Shown here: positions 8,534 through 17,865 of the stretch, one piece after another
How positions within the stretch are numbered: position 1 is the first letter of the stretch
Layout of the letters: each line of letters starts with the position of its first letter
NCBI RefSeq assembly: GCF_007197645.1
Contig: NZ_VKGK01000001.1
Coordinates: 124,001 to 188,000, forward strand
DNA from: Shewanella hanedai
Lineage (GTDB): Bacteria; Pseudomonadota; Gammaproteobacteria; Enterobacterales; Shewanellaceae
Direction: 5' to 3'
DNA: 64,000 nucleotides
The notes under the pieces: model-generated
The model's database searches: none
The model's input: only the letters and a program-made list of their open reading frames with translations
What the model was told of the DNA's origin: nothing
Made by a program: the position numbers and the translations under genes

Positions 8534-9021
8534 GAATCTTAATCACCATTAGCCTATTCGTGTTGAGTTTAACGGGCTGCGCCGATAGGGCTCTCACGCA
8601 AATGGGCAGTGAGGCCATTGTTTATCAAGAGCTACATCATTTCGTTATCGAGCCTAAAAAGGCAGGAGATAAGGCGGAGATAGAGGCTCAGCTTGATCGC
8701 ATTATTGACCGTTTTACTCATGGACTTGAGCAGACTCTTTGGACATTAAGTTATCGCACCGAAATCGATAAATCATGGGTTACTTTAACTAAGAGAAAGT
8801 TACTCAGTTTAGGGCTTAGCCCAGACAGAGTCAGTGTTGAACCCTTGCCATTAGGTCACAGTGTGATTGATATTCGTGTCGGGCAATACAAGCTTAAAAC
8901 CCAAGAGTGTCAACGCGGTATCTATGGAAAGATGGGCAGTGATATCGGTTGTTATGTCGACTCTATGAGACTGAAACAGGTACGAGATCCGCAAACCTTA
9001 ACCGTAAAGGGAGGCGTGTAA
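8530..9021 (+). CDS. Tad-locus lipoprotein (RcpB/CpaD position)
   Basis: The 163-residue protein has a short signal peptide and lipobox LTGC near residue 17. The GTG start overlaps the secretin stop by four bases. By position between the secretin and the TadZ-like ATPase it corresponds to the RcpB/CpaD lipoprotein that stabilises the secretin. The sequence is divergent and I see no diagnostic motif beyond the lipobox and two C-terminal cysteines (about residues 128 and 141). The assignment is by synteny. Confidence 0.7.
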   Translation: MRILITISLFVLSLTGCADRALTQMGSEAIVYQELHHFVIEPKKAGDKAEIEAQLDRIIDRFTHGLEQTLWTLSYRTEIDKSWVTLTKRKLLSLGLSPDRVSVEPLPLGHSVIDIRVGQYKLKTQECQRGIYGKMGSDIGCYVDSMRLKQVRDPQTLTVKGGV

Positions 9022-9022
9022 G

Positions 9023-10258
9023 ATGTTTGATCTGGCCAAAGCGATCACTAAAAACAGTGAACAGACTAGAGAGCAAGCGGGACCTGCTAGCTGCTCTTTT
9101 TATTATCAAACTTCTGTATGCCTCGAATTAATAGAGCAAGTCTTTCGTTTCGAAGGCTGGAATATCCCTGATTGCGTTAAAAATACAAATCCTGGTGAGC
9201 TGCAGCTCAATGCGCTGAGAGATATCGTGATCTTAGAGCTTAATGAGTCTAAGAATGTGGTCAAAGATGCGCGGGAATTTGCGGCTAAGTTGCCTAATCA
9301 GAAGGGCGTTATTGTCATTGGGAAAGAGGATACCATCACGACTCTTCGCGAGCTTAAAGATATGGGGATTTACTATCTTTTCTGGCCGCTGAATCAGGAA
9401 GAGTTAAGTGAGTTTCTGCGTCATGTGCATAATAACTTGCAACAACTTTCAGGCGTCAATAAAAACCGAAAGGCGAAGCGAGTCGCGGTCGTGGGCACTA
9501 AAGGTGGGATTGGTAACACGATGATCACCTGTGAACTGGCGGCGACCTTGGCGTATCAGGGCGTTGAAACCATTCAGGTCGATCATCAGTATTTCAACAG
9601 CAACACAGATATCCTGTTAGGGCTTAAGAAATTTGAGCGTCAAGATACAGATAATCTGTCGCTGCAGCTTCGTGATATGGATGAGGTCAGTGCAAGTAAC
9701 TACTTGAGTAAGGTTGATGAGCATTGGCGATTGCTGGCATTTGGTGGTTCGCAATCGGCAGACGCTCTTTATAACGACAGCCAGAATATTGCTGATTTAC
9801 TCAGTCGTCAGGCTAACTTCATCATTGAAGATTTCTCCAGCTCTAACGATTTTGTGATGGATCCAGCGTTATTGTCAGATCGAGTGGATCTGTTTGTCGT
9901 CGTCCTCGATGCCACAGTCTCTTCGGTGCGTAACGCGTCTCAGATAATTGAAAAAATAGAGTTGCATAATCTGTCGGGAACGGCAGATATCCGTATCTTA
10001 ACCTTCTTGAATATCCATCGTCCTGAAGGCGGTTTTCCACTTAAAAAAGATGAGGTTGAACGATATCTGGCTAGGCCAATTGATGTTCATCTGGGTTATG
10101 CCGTTAATTTTTCAGCTCTGATGTTGTCAGGTAAGCGTCTGCACCGTTTGGAGAAGCAAAATGGTGCCTTCAATAAACTCGCGCAGCTCATTCAGGGTAA
10201 ACAGCCTGATGCTATTCATTCTCCTTTGAATCGAATTATGGCGTTGGTTAAGCGATGA
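9023..10258 (+). CDS. tadZ: TadZ/CpaE-like pilus localisation ATPase with atypical P-loop
   Basis: The 411-residue protein has an N-terminal receiver-like domain (about 20-140) and a C-terminal ParA/MinD-type domain starting at RVAVVGTKGGIG (about 153-164). In TadZ/CpaE this protein marks the pole or site of pilus assembly. The deviant Walker A keeps the signature Lys160 (KGG) but has Asn165 where the P-loop lysine of GKT should be, so ATP hydrolysis may be weak or absent. Such atypical Walker motifs are known in TadZ proteins. It starts 1 base after the lipoprotein stop and overlaps tadA by 4 bases. Confidence 0.87.
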   Translation: MFDLAKAITKNSEQTREQAGPASCSFYYQTSVCLELIEQVFRFEGWNIPDCVKNTNPGELQLNALRDIVILELNESKNVVKDAREFAAKLPNQKGVIVIGKEDTITTLRELKDMGIYYLFWPLNQEELSEFLRHVHNNLQQLSGVNKNRKAKRVAVVGTKGGIGNTMITCELAATLAYQGVETIQVDHQYFNSNTDILLGLKKFERQDTDNLSLQLRDMDEVSASNYLSKVDEHWRLLAFGGSQSADALYNDSQNIADLLSRQANFIIEDFSSSNDFVMDPALLSDRVDLFVVVLDATVSSVRNASQIIEKIELHNLSGTADIRILTFLNIHRPEGGFPLKKDEVERYLARPIDVHLGYAVNFSALMLSGKRLHRLEKQNGAFNKLAQLIQGKQPDAIHSPLNRIMALVKR

Positions 10259-11526
10259 ATAATAAAGAGATCTACCTTAGTTTTCGCTCTCAAATCTTTG
10301 AAGCCCTTGATGCTCAGATGATTGCCAATATGCCGCGAGAGGAGCTGTTGAGACAGATCCAAAGTGCGGTTGAGGTATTGGCCAGTAACTTCAATCAACC
10401 TATCTCTACTGCTGTACGCAGCATGACGGTAAAGAATTTAGTTGATGAACTGCTGGGGTTAGGACCACTACAGCCCTTGCTAGAAGATGACAGTATTAAT
10501 GACATTATGGTCAATGGACCCGATCAGATCTTCTATGAGCGTCATGGCAAAATTCACAGTTCAGAAGTAGTGTTTGTTAACGAAGCACAACTGCTTGAGA
10601 TAGCACAGCGTATCGCGGCCAGAGTAGGACGTCGTGTGGATGAGTCCTCGCCAATGGTCGATGCGCGCCTCAATGACGGTAGCCGAGTGAATATTGTCAT
10701 TAAACCTATCGCAATTGATGGCACAACGATCTCTATTCGTAAGTTCAGAGAGCAGAAGATTGGTTTGGAGGAGTTAGTTGGCTTTGGCTCCCTTTCGGCT
10801 GAGATGGCAAGGGTGTTAATGATTGCGGCCCGTTGTCGCTTGAATATTCTTATCTCTGGTGGCACAGGATCGGGTAAGACTACGTTGCTAAATGCACTCT
10901 CTAGTTATATTGCCGAAGATGAGCGGATCATCACCATTGAGGATGCGGCAGAGTTGAACTTGCAACAGCCTCATGTGGTTAGGCTTGAAACCCGTCCTGC
11001 CAGTATCGAAAACAGCGGTAAGGTGGATCAAAGGGATCTGATCATTAACTCTCTGCGTATGCGGCCGGATCGGATCATCCTTGGTGAGTGTCGTGGCGCC
11101 GAAGCATTTGAGATGTTGCAGGCAATGAACACTGGTCATGATGGCTCCATGTCAACGCTACACGCCAATACCCCAAGAGATGCGATTTCACGGGTTGAAT
11201 CTATGGTGATGATGGCATCGCTTAATCAACCTTTAGACGCGATTCGCAGAACCATAGTGGGTGCGGTGCACCTTGTGGTTCAAGTAAATCGACAAAGAGA
11301 TGGTTCCCGTAAGATAACCAGTATCTCAGAGGTGGTGGGTCTTGAGGGAGAAAATGTGGTGATGGAGGAGCTATTTAAGTTTCAACCTGCTGAGGGGCAG
11401 AGTATGGAGAAAGTGTTGGGTGAATATATCTCTCCTGGGATCATGCAACGCTCTATCTTGATGCAGCGAGCGGCCTATTTTGGTTTGCAGGATGAGTTGA
11501 TGTTGGCTTTCAGAGGATTGAAATGA
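10255..11526 (+). CDS. tadA: Tad pilus assembly/retraction ATPase TadA/CpaF
   Basis: This is a 423-residue GspE/PilT-superfamily ATPase of the CpaF branch. The Walker [10 protein letters not shown] lies near residues 202-210. An Asp box (ITIEDAAEL), [21 protein letters not shown] and a His box (STLHANTP) follow. The N-terminal region carries the family segment [20 protein letters not shown]. It powers pilus extension and probably retraction from the inner-membrane face. It overlaps both neighbours by 4 bases (ATGA), indicating translational coupling. Confidence 0.95.
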   Translation: MNNKEIYLSFRSQIFEALDAQMIANMPREELLRQIQSAVEVLASNFNQPISTAVRSMTVKNLVDELLGLGPLQPLLEDDSINDIMVNGPDQIFYERHGKIHSSEVVFVNEAQLLEIAQRIAARVGRRVDESSPMVDARLNDGSRVNIVIKPIAIDGTTISIRKFREQKIGLEELVGFGSLSAEMARVLMIAARCRLNILISGGTGSGKTTLLNALSSYIAEDERIITIEDAAELNLQQPHVVRLETRPASIENSGKVDQRDLIINSLRMRPDRIILGECRGAEAFEMLQAMNTGHDGSMSTLHANTPRDAISRVESMVMMASLNQPLDAIRRTIVGAVHLVVQVNRQRDGSRKITSISEVVGLEGENVVMEELFKFQPAEGQSMEKVLGEYISPGIMQRSILMQRAAYFGLQDELMLAFRGLK

Positions 11527-12431
11527 TCTTGCCGATTTCCTTAATATTGCTCGGCATTGCAGCCCTATTGTGGGGAATGAGAAGCCAAGACATTAAGCGT
11601 CAGTTTTTGGTTGATAAAGTGGAGATGGCTGAAGCGGATGAGATCCGTTCGGCGGTGAAGCTGGACTCGCTACAACATAGAGTTTGGCTGGTTAAAATTA
11701 AGATGTTGCTTCGGCCCGCTTTTGTCGCTCTGGGTGATAAGGCTTGGTTAAAGTTAACGGTTTTTTTGGTGCTGCTGAGCAGTGCGGGCATCTATATCAA
11801 TGGCTTTCTACAGCTTAATAGCATTTGGTTACCGATAATGTTGCCCATACTTGGCTTTTTTTGGGGCTGGAATTGGTTGATGCGAAAGCGGAAAAAAGTC
11901 TTTGATGAGACCTTCCCTGATGCCCTGAATATTATGATGAGTGCGGTCTCCTCCGGTGAAAGTATCATGCAAGCGATCTCCTATGTGGGTAAATCCTTGG
12001 ATAATCAAATTGGATCAGAGTTCAGAGACATGGGGGATCGCCTCAAGTTAGGTGAGCCTCCAGAGCAAGTATTTAAACGTGCATGTAAACGTTTTCCCTA
12101 CCCAACTTTTCTATTTTTTATTGTGACGATTCGCGCCAACATGGCCAGAGGTGGTCAGCTGAAATCAGTGATGGCTCGGTTAATCCGGGTATTGATGGAC
12201 GCGAGGACGTTAGACAAGAAGAAAGCTGCGATGACATCTGAGGCGCGATTGTCGGCAAAAATCGTCGCGTCCCTGCCTTTCTTCTTTATGATTTTGCTGA
12301 GTTATCTCAGCCCCCAGAACCTAGATTTTGTCTTAACGGATGAATCTGGGAGGTACATTTTGTACTACGTAGTCGGAAGTGAAGCGCTGGGGATGTTTAT
12401 TATTTGGTTACTTATCAGAGGGGTGCGTTAG
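11523..12431 (+). CDS. tadB: Tad inner-membrane platform protein TadB
   Basis: The 302-residue protein has an N-terminal membrane segment, two further helices near 80-120, a soluble GspF/T2SSF domain (FDETFPDALNIMMSAVSSGE through KRFPYPTFLFF) and two C-terminal helices. With TadC it forms the platform that binds the TadA ATPase. Its ATG overlaps the tadA stop. Its TAG stop shares a base with a GTG that opens a hydrophobic mini-ORF before tadC. Confidence 0.92.
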   Translation: MILPISLILLGIAALLWGMRSQDIKRQFLVDKVEMAEADEIRSAVKLDSLQHRVWLVKIKMLLRPAFVALGDKAWLKLTVFLVLLSSAGIYINGFLQLNSIWLPIMLPILGFFWGWNWLMRKRKKVFDETFPDALNIMMSAVSSGESIMQAISYVGKSLDNQIGSEFRDMGDRLKLGEPPEQVFKRACKRFPYPTFLFFIVTIRANMARGGQLKSVMARLIRVLMDARTLDKKKAAMTSEARLSAKIVASLPFFFMILLSYLSPQNLDFVLTDESGRYILYYVVGSEALGMFIIWLLIRGVR

Positions 12432-12520
12432 TGGTTGTATTAGTTTTATTGGTCATCTCCTCAATAGCCCTGTTTATCTCGGGTTGTTTCCTCTGGTCAT
12501 GTATTCGAGAGAACGGATGA
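12431..12520 (+). CDS. Possible 29-codon hydrophobic mini-ORF bridging tadB and tadC
   Basis: A GTG overlaps the tadB TAG by one base. The frame encodes 29 residues that are mostly Val, Leu, Ile and Ser with a membrane-helix character, ending CIRENG. It stops at a TGA (12518-12520) embedded in the ATGATG that starts tadC. Both junctions have the geometry of translational coupling seen elsewhere in this operon. It could be a translated coupling peptide or a relic of an older tadC N-terminus. I know of no described homologue. Confidence 0.35.
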   Translation: MVVLVLLVISSIALFISGCFLWSCIRENG

Positions 12521-13362
12521 TGTTTGTTTTAATATCGGTACTTGTCGTGATCAGTGGATTAGTGGCGCTTGGCTTGGCTTTATGGCATCAGGAGAAGCAA
12601 CGCCAATGGCATATTCAGCGTTATCTTGAGACCTCCCAAGAGTCGGGAATGGAGAAGTTAAGCAAGCTAGTTGTGCGTATTGGTCAGGAAAAACGAGAAG
12701 AGTTGGAGCAGCAATTTATTGAAGCAGGTTTCTATGACACTCGATTTGCCCGCTTCTATGTGCCGGCGAAAATAGCGTTAGCCTTGATGATTATTTTGCT
12801 GATTGTCATCTCAGATATGGCTCTGTCAAATAAGGTCATGATTGGGGCTATTGCTATGGTGATGACCTTGATATTGCCGGACGCTATTTTAGCTATGCGT
12901 AAAAAGATGCTAGTGAACAAAACATCACGTCAGCTTCCCTACATGCTCGATATGATGTCTGTCTGTGTGCAAACCGGAATGACCGTTGAAGCTGCACTGG
13001 CCTATCTTGCTGAGGAGCTAAAAGCGTTCGATAAGGATCTCTGTTTCCATATAAAAAAAACCGCAGACACTTCGCGAGTCACGGGCTTAGAGAAGGCATT
13101 GTTAGAGTTGAGTGAGCGGATCCCGACTCCTGAAGTTCGCAGTTTTTCGCTCACCCTGATCCAGAATATTCAGTACGGAACCTCGATTGCGAATGTACTG
13201 GCGGATTTGGCCGAAGATATGCGCCAGATGCAGGTACTGACCATGGAGGAAAGTATCGGTAAATTGGCTGCGAAAATGAGTGTTCCTCTGATCCTTTTTA
13301 TCATGTTTCCCATCGTAGTGCTGATTTTAGCGCCCGGATTTATGCAACTCTCCATAGGGTAA
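12517..13362 (+). CDS. tadC: Tad inner-membrane platform protein TadC
   Basis: The product is 281 residues from the ATGATG at 12517, which has a GAGAGAACGG upstream. The frame is open further 5' to 12379 inside tadB, but that extension (46 residues) lacks a ribosome site and family resemblance. An N-terminal membrane segment, paired helices and a GspF-type domain (MLDMMSVCVQTGMTVEAALAYLAEEL) are present, with a final helix at the C-terminus. It is the partner of TadB. The stop is 3 bases before tadD. Confidence 0.88.
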   Translation: MMFVLISVLVVISGLVALGLALWHQEKQRQWHIQRYLETSQESGMEKLSKLVVRIGQEKREELEQQFIEAGFYDTRFARFYVPAKIALALMIILLIVISDMALSNKVMIGAIAMVMTLILPDAILAMRKKMLVNKTSRQLPYMLDMMSVCVQTGMTVEAALAYLAEELKAFDKDLCFHIKKTADTSRVTGLEKALLELSERIPTPEVRSFSLTLIQNIQYGTSIANVLADLAEDMRQMQVLTMEESIGKLAAKMSVPLILFIMFPIVVLILAPGFMQLSIG

Positions 13363-13365
13363 ACC

Positions 13366-14079
13366 ATGCACAGATTTTACTTCGTTTTACCACTGCTATT
13401 GTGCTCATTAGCAGGTTGCAGCACTGCGCCGCTTTCTCAAGAGGTAACCGCAAAAGATCTATTAACTGTCGGCAATCATGCGGGATTGGTTGCCCACTAT
13501 AAGCTTGAGCTTGCCAAGCAACCTGATTCAACTGAAGTGATGCTCAGTTTAGCCCAATCCTATTATGATTATGGTGATGTTGAGTCTGCTGATTTTTACG
13601 TTAAGCAGCTTAAGTCACTGGTGGCGAAGCAACCCGAACTTTACTTTCTTTCCGGCAATATTGCGTCGGACTCCGGCCTATTCGAACTGGCTGTGTCTGA
13701 GTATAAATCAGCGATATCAAAAGGCTATAAGGGTTCAGAGCTGTATATCAATTCAGGGATCGCTTTGACCAATGCTGGCCATTATCAAGCCGCATTAGAG
13801 GCTTTCAATCAAGCTCGCTTAATGGGTCATGATGATATTACGGTTAAGAATAATTTGGCGGTGTTGTATCTGGCTCAGGGAGAGTTCCTACAAGCGGTTG
13901 AGTTGCTGACTCCGGTTTATCGCCAACATCCTGATGAGAAAAGGTTGGGCTTTAATCTTGCGATTTCGTTATTCAAAGTGGGGGACTATCGCGAGGCTCA
14001 CCGTTTATTAAGCGAAGACTATTCAGATGAGCAGATCTCTGCACTGTTTTATAGTTTACGTGAAGAAGAGGAGAGCTAG
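13366..14079 (+). CDS. tadD: TPR lipoprotein TadD
   Basis: The 237-residue lipoprotein has lipobox LAGC near residue 18, then about five TPR-like helical pairs (for example VMLSLAQSYYDYGDVESADFYVKQL and LAVLYLAQGEFLQAVELLTPVYRQHP in separate stretches). TadD is a pilotin-like accessory lipoprotein of the Tad system. The stop overlaps the GTG start of tadE by one base. Confidence 0.88.
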   Translation: MHRFYFVLPLLLCSLAGCSTAPLSQEVTAKDLLTVGNHAGLVAHYKLELAKQPDSTEVMLSLAQSYYDYGDVESADFYVKQLKSLVAKQPELYFLSGNIASDSGLFELAVSEYKSAISKGYKGSELYINSGIALTNAGHYQAALEAFNQARLMGHDDITVKNNLAVLYLAQGEFLQAVELLTPVYRQHPDEKRLGFNLAISLFKVGDYREAHRLLSEDYSDEQISALFYSLREEEES

Positions 14080-14570
14080 TGGCATTTAAAGGTCTTAAGC
14101 GGCGACAGCGAGGTGCTTTCTCTGTTGAGTTTGCGATCGGCGCCATCGTGATGTTCTTTGTTACATTCGGAATTGTTGAAGTCAGTCGGCTTATCTATGT
14201 GATTAATTTAGCTGAATCTTCACTGCGCGAATCATCCAGAGATACTCGGGTGTGGGAAGCTCAGAGAAATGGCGATCTGTATGATCAGAGGTTAACGCAA
14301 GTGTTTGAGAAAAAAGGAGAGATCTGGCACCTCTTAGTCGACCCTAAACGCTACCAGCTCTCAATCTCTTATTTTGAAAACCTGCCAAACCTCATTGGTA
14401 ACAAGCCGAGCTTATCTCAAGCGAGACAACAGAGGTGTCCATTGGCTATCTATGAGATCTCCTATCGCTATACGCCGATGTTTTTCTTGGCTGGTGTGTT
14501 TGAAAAGAAAATAAGTAGACGGATTTTAGTGACCATGGAGCATGAGGGGTGGCCAATTGATGAAGAGTAA
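14079..14570 (+). CDS. tadE: TadE-family pseudopilin
   Basis: The 163-residue protein starts with a GTG overlapping the tadD stop. The basic leader (KGLKRRQRG) is followed by AFSVEFAIGAIVMFFVTFGIVEVSRL, a TadE-type N-terminal helix with the processing Gly and the Glu shortly after. A soluble C-terminal half with a single Cys follows. It is likely processed by TadV and acts as a minor pseudopilin in the periplasm. It overlaps tadF by about 10 bases. Confidence 0.85.
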   Translation: MAFKGLKRRQRGAFSVEFAIGAIVMFFVTFGIVEVSRLIYVINLAESSLRESSRDTRVWEAQRNGDLYDQRLTQVFEKKGEIWHLLVDPKRYQLSISYFENLPNLIGNKPSLSQARQQRCPLAIYEISYRYTPMFFLAGVFEKKISRRILVTMEHEGWPIDEE

Positions 14571-15084
14571 ACAAGGTGGCGTGTTTACGATAGAGCTGGC
14601 TTTTGTACTCTTGTTTACGTCTGCTCTGCTGGTTTTTACGGGAGATATCGCTTTTCAGTTACTTAGTCGGGTGAGCCTGGACAGGGTGAGCTATTCGCTC
14701 GTGAATGTATTAAAAGAGCGTACTCGTTTCTATGATGATCATTTATCGATGACATCTGCAGAAGTCGATGAGCTGGATACATTAGCTGCCAGATTACTCG
14801 GTTATGCACAGACATCTGAAACCGCCCCCTATGGAATGCGTGTTGAGTGGATGGTGGATGAACGTTACTCATTTTTCGATAGAGGGATTGAGGGTGGTGC
14901 GCCCTGTATTCCCGATGACTCGCTTAAAAATAGGGCTCATTTAGCGCCGAAAACTTCATCAGATAAGCGATTTCCTCTCTATCAAGTGACCCTCTGTTTA
15001 AAGGCGGATTCCTGGTTTAATCAATTTTTGGGTAAAGGTGCTCAGCACTATATCCATTCAAGTTCAGTGATGCCGGGAAGGTAG
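14560..15084 (+). CDS. tadF: TadF-family pseudopilin
   Basis: The protein opens with a short leader KSKQGG and then VFTIELAFVLLFTSALLVFTG, a pseudopilin helix with Glu at about the fifth position. The ATG at 14560 overlaps the end of tadE and follows GAGGGGTGG. A start at 14542 would add six residues. The product is about 174 residues. TadF partners TadE. Two Cys in the C-terminal half may form a disulfide. Confidence 0.82.
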   Translation: MKSKQGGVFTIELAFVLLFTSALLVFTGDIAFQLLSRVSLDRVSYSLVNVLKERTRFYDDHLSMTSAEVDELDTLAARLLGYAQTSETAPYGMRVEWMVDERYSFFDRGIEGGAPCIPDDSLKNRAHLAPKTSSDKRFPLYQVTLCLKADSWFNQFLGKGAQHYIHSSSVMPGR

Positions 15085-15086
15085 CG

Positions 15087-16580
15087 ATGATAAACAATGA
15101 GAGCGTGACGTTTATTCGTCAGCGAGGCGCGGCTGCCATCTATTTAGTTTTATTATTGATTCCGCTCTTTGGCATGGTGTTTTTGGCGTTAGAAGGAACG
15201 CGTTATATTCAGAAGAAAAACCGCCTTGGGGATGCCACTGAAGCGGCGAGTTTGGCAGTCTCAATGGCTAATCGGAATGACAAGGGATATGAAACTCAAC
15301 TTGCCAAAGATTATATCTCCAGCTATTTGCGGAATATAAAAGAGATTAGTCAGGTAAGAATTGAGCGAAAAGAGGATATTGATCATTATCCTATGGCGGA
15401 TGGTTCGTTTGAGGATAGGGAGTATACCCAGTATCGGGTGACGGCTAATACGGAGCATACCTCTTGGCTACATAGCGATTTGATCCCTAGTTTTAAAGCG
15501 ACTGAAACCCTTGGAAACCGAGCCTTAGCCCGTGCTTATCCTGAATATTTGGGAGACCGTGATGTCGATATCGTGTTTGTCTCAGATTTTTCCGGTTCGA
15601 TGGACGGCTACAGAATTAACAGCCTTAAAAATGCCATTACTCAAATATCGAATGAGATCCTCATTCCTAGGGAAGGAGAGACTGAGATCCGTAATCGTAT
15701 CGCGTTAGTGCCTTACAACATGCGGGTGGTGGAGGGCGGTGATGATAGAAATACCTGCATGACTCAGCTGAAGTATCGAAATCCAAGTGGTAAAACCGGC
15801 AGCAACTATACCAATTATGAATCGATCAATTGGCGAGAGTGGGCCAACAAAAGCTATAACCAAGTTTCTAGTTGTGTGAGTAACAGCCGTAAATGCAATG
15901 GATTACCGGGACCAAGAGCGGATGCGCGCACGATTAAATCCGTAGTGAATGATAGCTCTCAAAGATGGCCGGATAGTAGTAACTGGATAGATTACAGCCG
16001 CAGTGTCGAACAGGTCTTTAGTGAGAGCCCCACTAATGTTCAACATCATCCCAGTTATCAAAGGCTTTATAATAGCTCAATGTGTAATGGCAGTTTCTGG
16101 ACCATTCCTCTCACTAACCAAAAGTCTGAGATCATGAGGGTGAATCAAATGTCACCTAATGGGGGGACTTCTGTGTATCAAGGCCTGTTAAGAGGAGCAC
16201 AGATCTTAGATAAAGGACGACCAACTAATCCCGATGAAGAGGAGACAAAAGAGTATAACAAGCGCCTTAAAATGATCTTAATCATCAGTGACGGTAAGGA
16301 AGACCCTTATCGAAATACCTTTTCGAATCTGGTTAATGCTGGGGTGTGTAACAAGATTAGGTCGGGGTTTAACGATGGCGATCTCCCCCTGCACATGGGA
16401 GTGATAGGTGTTCAGTTCAGTGCGTCAGGGCAAAATGCGTTTAAAAAGTGTGTTGGAGAAGAGAATATTATTGATGTGGGTAATTTAGATGATTTGATTG
16501 AGGATATTTTAGATTTGATTAAAAAGGGAGCCAAGAGTGATGGCATCTCTAAACTTTATTACCGGCATACTGAGAACTAA
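15087..16580 (+). CDS. tadG: TadG-like protein with von Willebrand A domain
   Basis: This is a 497-residue protein. An N-terminal TadE/G-like segment (RQRGAAAIYLVLLLIPLFGM) anchors it. A vWA domain begins near residue 160 with an intact MIDAS (DIVFVSDFSGSMDG), has NGGTSVYQGLL around residue 365 and ends with HMGVIGVQF. Several Cys in the central insertion suggest disulfides. TadG sits at the envelope and is needed for full pilus function in other species. It starts 2 bases after tadF and ends 3 bases before the OmpA-like gene. Confidence 0.87.
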   Translation: MINNESVTFIRQRGAAAIYLVLLLIPLFGMVFLALEGTRYIQKKNRLGDATEAASLAVSMANRNDKGYETQLAKDYISSYLRNIKEISQVRIERKEDIDHYPMADGSFEDREYTQYRVTANTEHTSWLHSDLIPSFKATETLGNRALARAYPEYLGDRDVDIVFVSDFSGSMDGYRINSLKNAITQISNEILIPREGETEIRNRIALVPYNMRVVEGGDDRNTCMTQLKYRNPSGKTGSNYTNYESINWREWANKSYNQVSSCVSNSRKCNGLPGPRADARTIKSVVNDSSQRWPDSSNWIDYSRSVEQVFSESPTNVQHHPSYQRLYNSSMCNGSFWTIPLTNQKSEIMRVNQMSPNGGTSVYQGLLRGAQILDKGRPTNPDEEETKEYNKRLKMILIISDGKEDPYRNTFSNLVNAGVCNKIRSGFNDGDLPLHMGVIGVQFSASGQNAFKKCVGEENIIDVGNLDDLIEDILDLIKKGAKSDGISKLYYRHTEN

Positions 16581-16583
16581 ATA

Positions 16584-17267
16584 ATGATAAAAAAAATATG
16601 TATTACCTTCGTCAGCATCCTAATCCTGAGCTGGTTTTTAAGCGGATGCGCACAAGATTTACCGTCAGCGCAAACGGAGCATCAAGTGGCAGAACAACGT
16701 CAATACGAATTAGAGTCATATTGCTCAACTAAGGGGTATAACATCAGTCAGCAGGTGACAATTTCTGATGTTACTGGAGTGGCAAATCATCGAGATGGTC
16801 AGTTGATGATTAGACAAGATTCAGAACAATCAGAGATGAGGGAAGCGTTATTAACGTTGGCGAACAACCGTGATGTTTCGTTAACTTGTATGGAGTATTT
16901 GTCTAGCAATGGATTGATTGAGTTTGATTCTGGAAAAGAGATGCTCGCGCGGATCTACTTTGATTTCGACAGTAACACCTTGACGCCAGAGTCTCGTTTA
17001 ATTTTAGATAAAGTGGCAAAAAGGCTAATTCAAACTCCGGAGTTGATTAAGCTAGTTGGCCATACTGATGCGAAGGGGAGTGAAGCTTATAATGATCATC
17101 TGGGCTTGCGTCGAGCAGTGAATACCCAAACATATTTAAATGAGCAGGGGATGGCTGCTACTCAGATAAAGAGCCAAGGCGAAACAAGACCTATTGCCAC
17201 TAATGAAACCTTTGATGGCAGAGCATTGAATCGAAGAGTTGAACTGCTACAAGTTATGCCTTATTAG
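16584..17267 (+). CDS. OmpA-family lipoprotein closing the Tad operon
   Basis: The 227-residue protein has a lipobox (FLSGCAQ near residue 22) and a C-terminal OmpA/Pal peptidoglycan-binding domain (YFDFDSNTLTPESRLIL; LVGHTDAKGSEAYNDHLGLR; RALNRRVEL). It probably anchors the pilus machine to the cell wall. OmpA-domain proteins at the end of Tad loci are common in Vibrio and Shewanella. It is spaced 3 bases from tadG, so the same transcript is likely. Confidence 0.85.
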   Translation: MIKKICITFVSILILSWFLSGCAQDLPSAQTEHQVAEQRQYELESYCSTKGYNISQQVTISDVTGVANHRDGQLMIRQDSEQSEMREALLTLANNRDVSLTCMEYLSSNGLIEFDSGKEMLARIYFDFDSNTLTPESRLILDKVAKRLIQTPELIKLVGHTDAKGSEAYNDHLGLRRAVNTQTYLNEQGMAATQIKSQGETRPIATNETFDGRALNRRVELLQVMPY

Positions 17268-17338
17268 CCACAAGCTGCTTATAAGTAACCGAGCAAGCTT
17301 AACTTGTTGAGAGGGGAGTCTTGCTCTCCTTATACTGG

Positions 17339-17536
17339 TTATTCTGTGGTCAGAAACTCTTCGACACCAGTGATCCCAAAGTATTGTACTGAGCATTTTA
17401 TTGTTATTCTTTTGGCGATTAACCCTCCATCTTTAAAGATCTTAACCACTTTCTTCCCACCTCTGTCATTAGTGGAATATTCATGTTCATCGTTAAGCCT
17501 AAGGTTGTCGAATTGAGTTTTCATTATTAGGTGCAT
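17339..17536 (-). CDS. Small hypothetical protein, 65 residues
   Basis: A minus-strand frame starts at ATG 17536 with GGAG five bases upstream. A second ATG four codons later is also possible. The product is charged and soluble-looking, ending VQYFGITGVEEFL. I recognise no family. The amino-acid composition and the ribosome-binding site argue for a real gene; the short length argues caution. It converges on the Tad operon. Confidence 0.4.
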   Translation of the reverse strand: MHLIMKTQFDNLRLNDEHEYSTNDRGGKKVVKIFKDGGLIAKRITIKCSVQYFGITGVEEFLTTE

Positions 17537-17865
17537 AAATTCTCCATCGATTGTTTGAATTCAGTCTCTATCTAACTATTCTCTATACCTATTTAACTTT
17601 AGCACCGACAATAATCTGGTGCCACATCAAATAAGAAAAGTTAATGGATCTTTAGATTTTCCCCCTTTATTTTTTCATCGATTATGCTCAAATTCTCACA
17701 GAAAACTAATAGCTACACTTGGCTTGGTTTAGAGATTTATTCTTAAAACCGACTACTATTTAATCTGAGAAGATAATTTGTGTCATTTCATCAAAGCGTT
17801 TTATGACGGGAGATCTAATCGCTTCAGTAGACGAGTGATGAGTTAACCTTTTAACGGTATTGAAT
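17537..17865. other. Intergenic region before the AhpD-like gene
   Basis: AT-rich with no coding frame of note. It holds the promoter regions of the small minus-strand gene and the AhpD-like gene. No clear operator or hairpin was seen. Confidence 0.5.

Noticed and set aside
12379..12516. Longer tadC start inside tadB
   Set aside because: No ribosome site, overlap of 53 bases with tadB and no resemblance to TadC N-termini.
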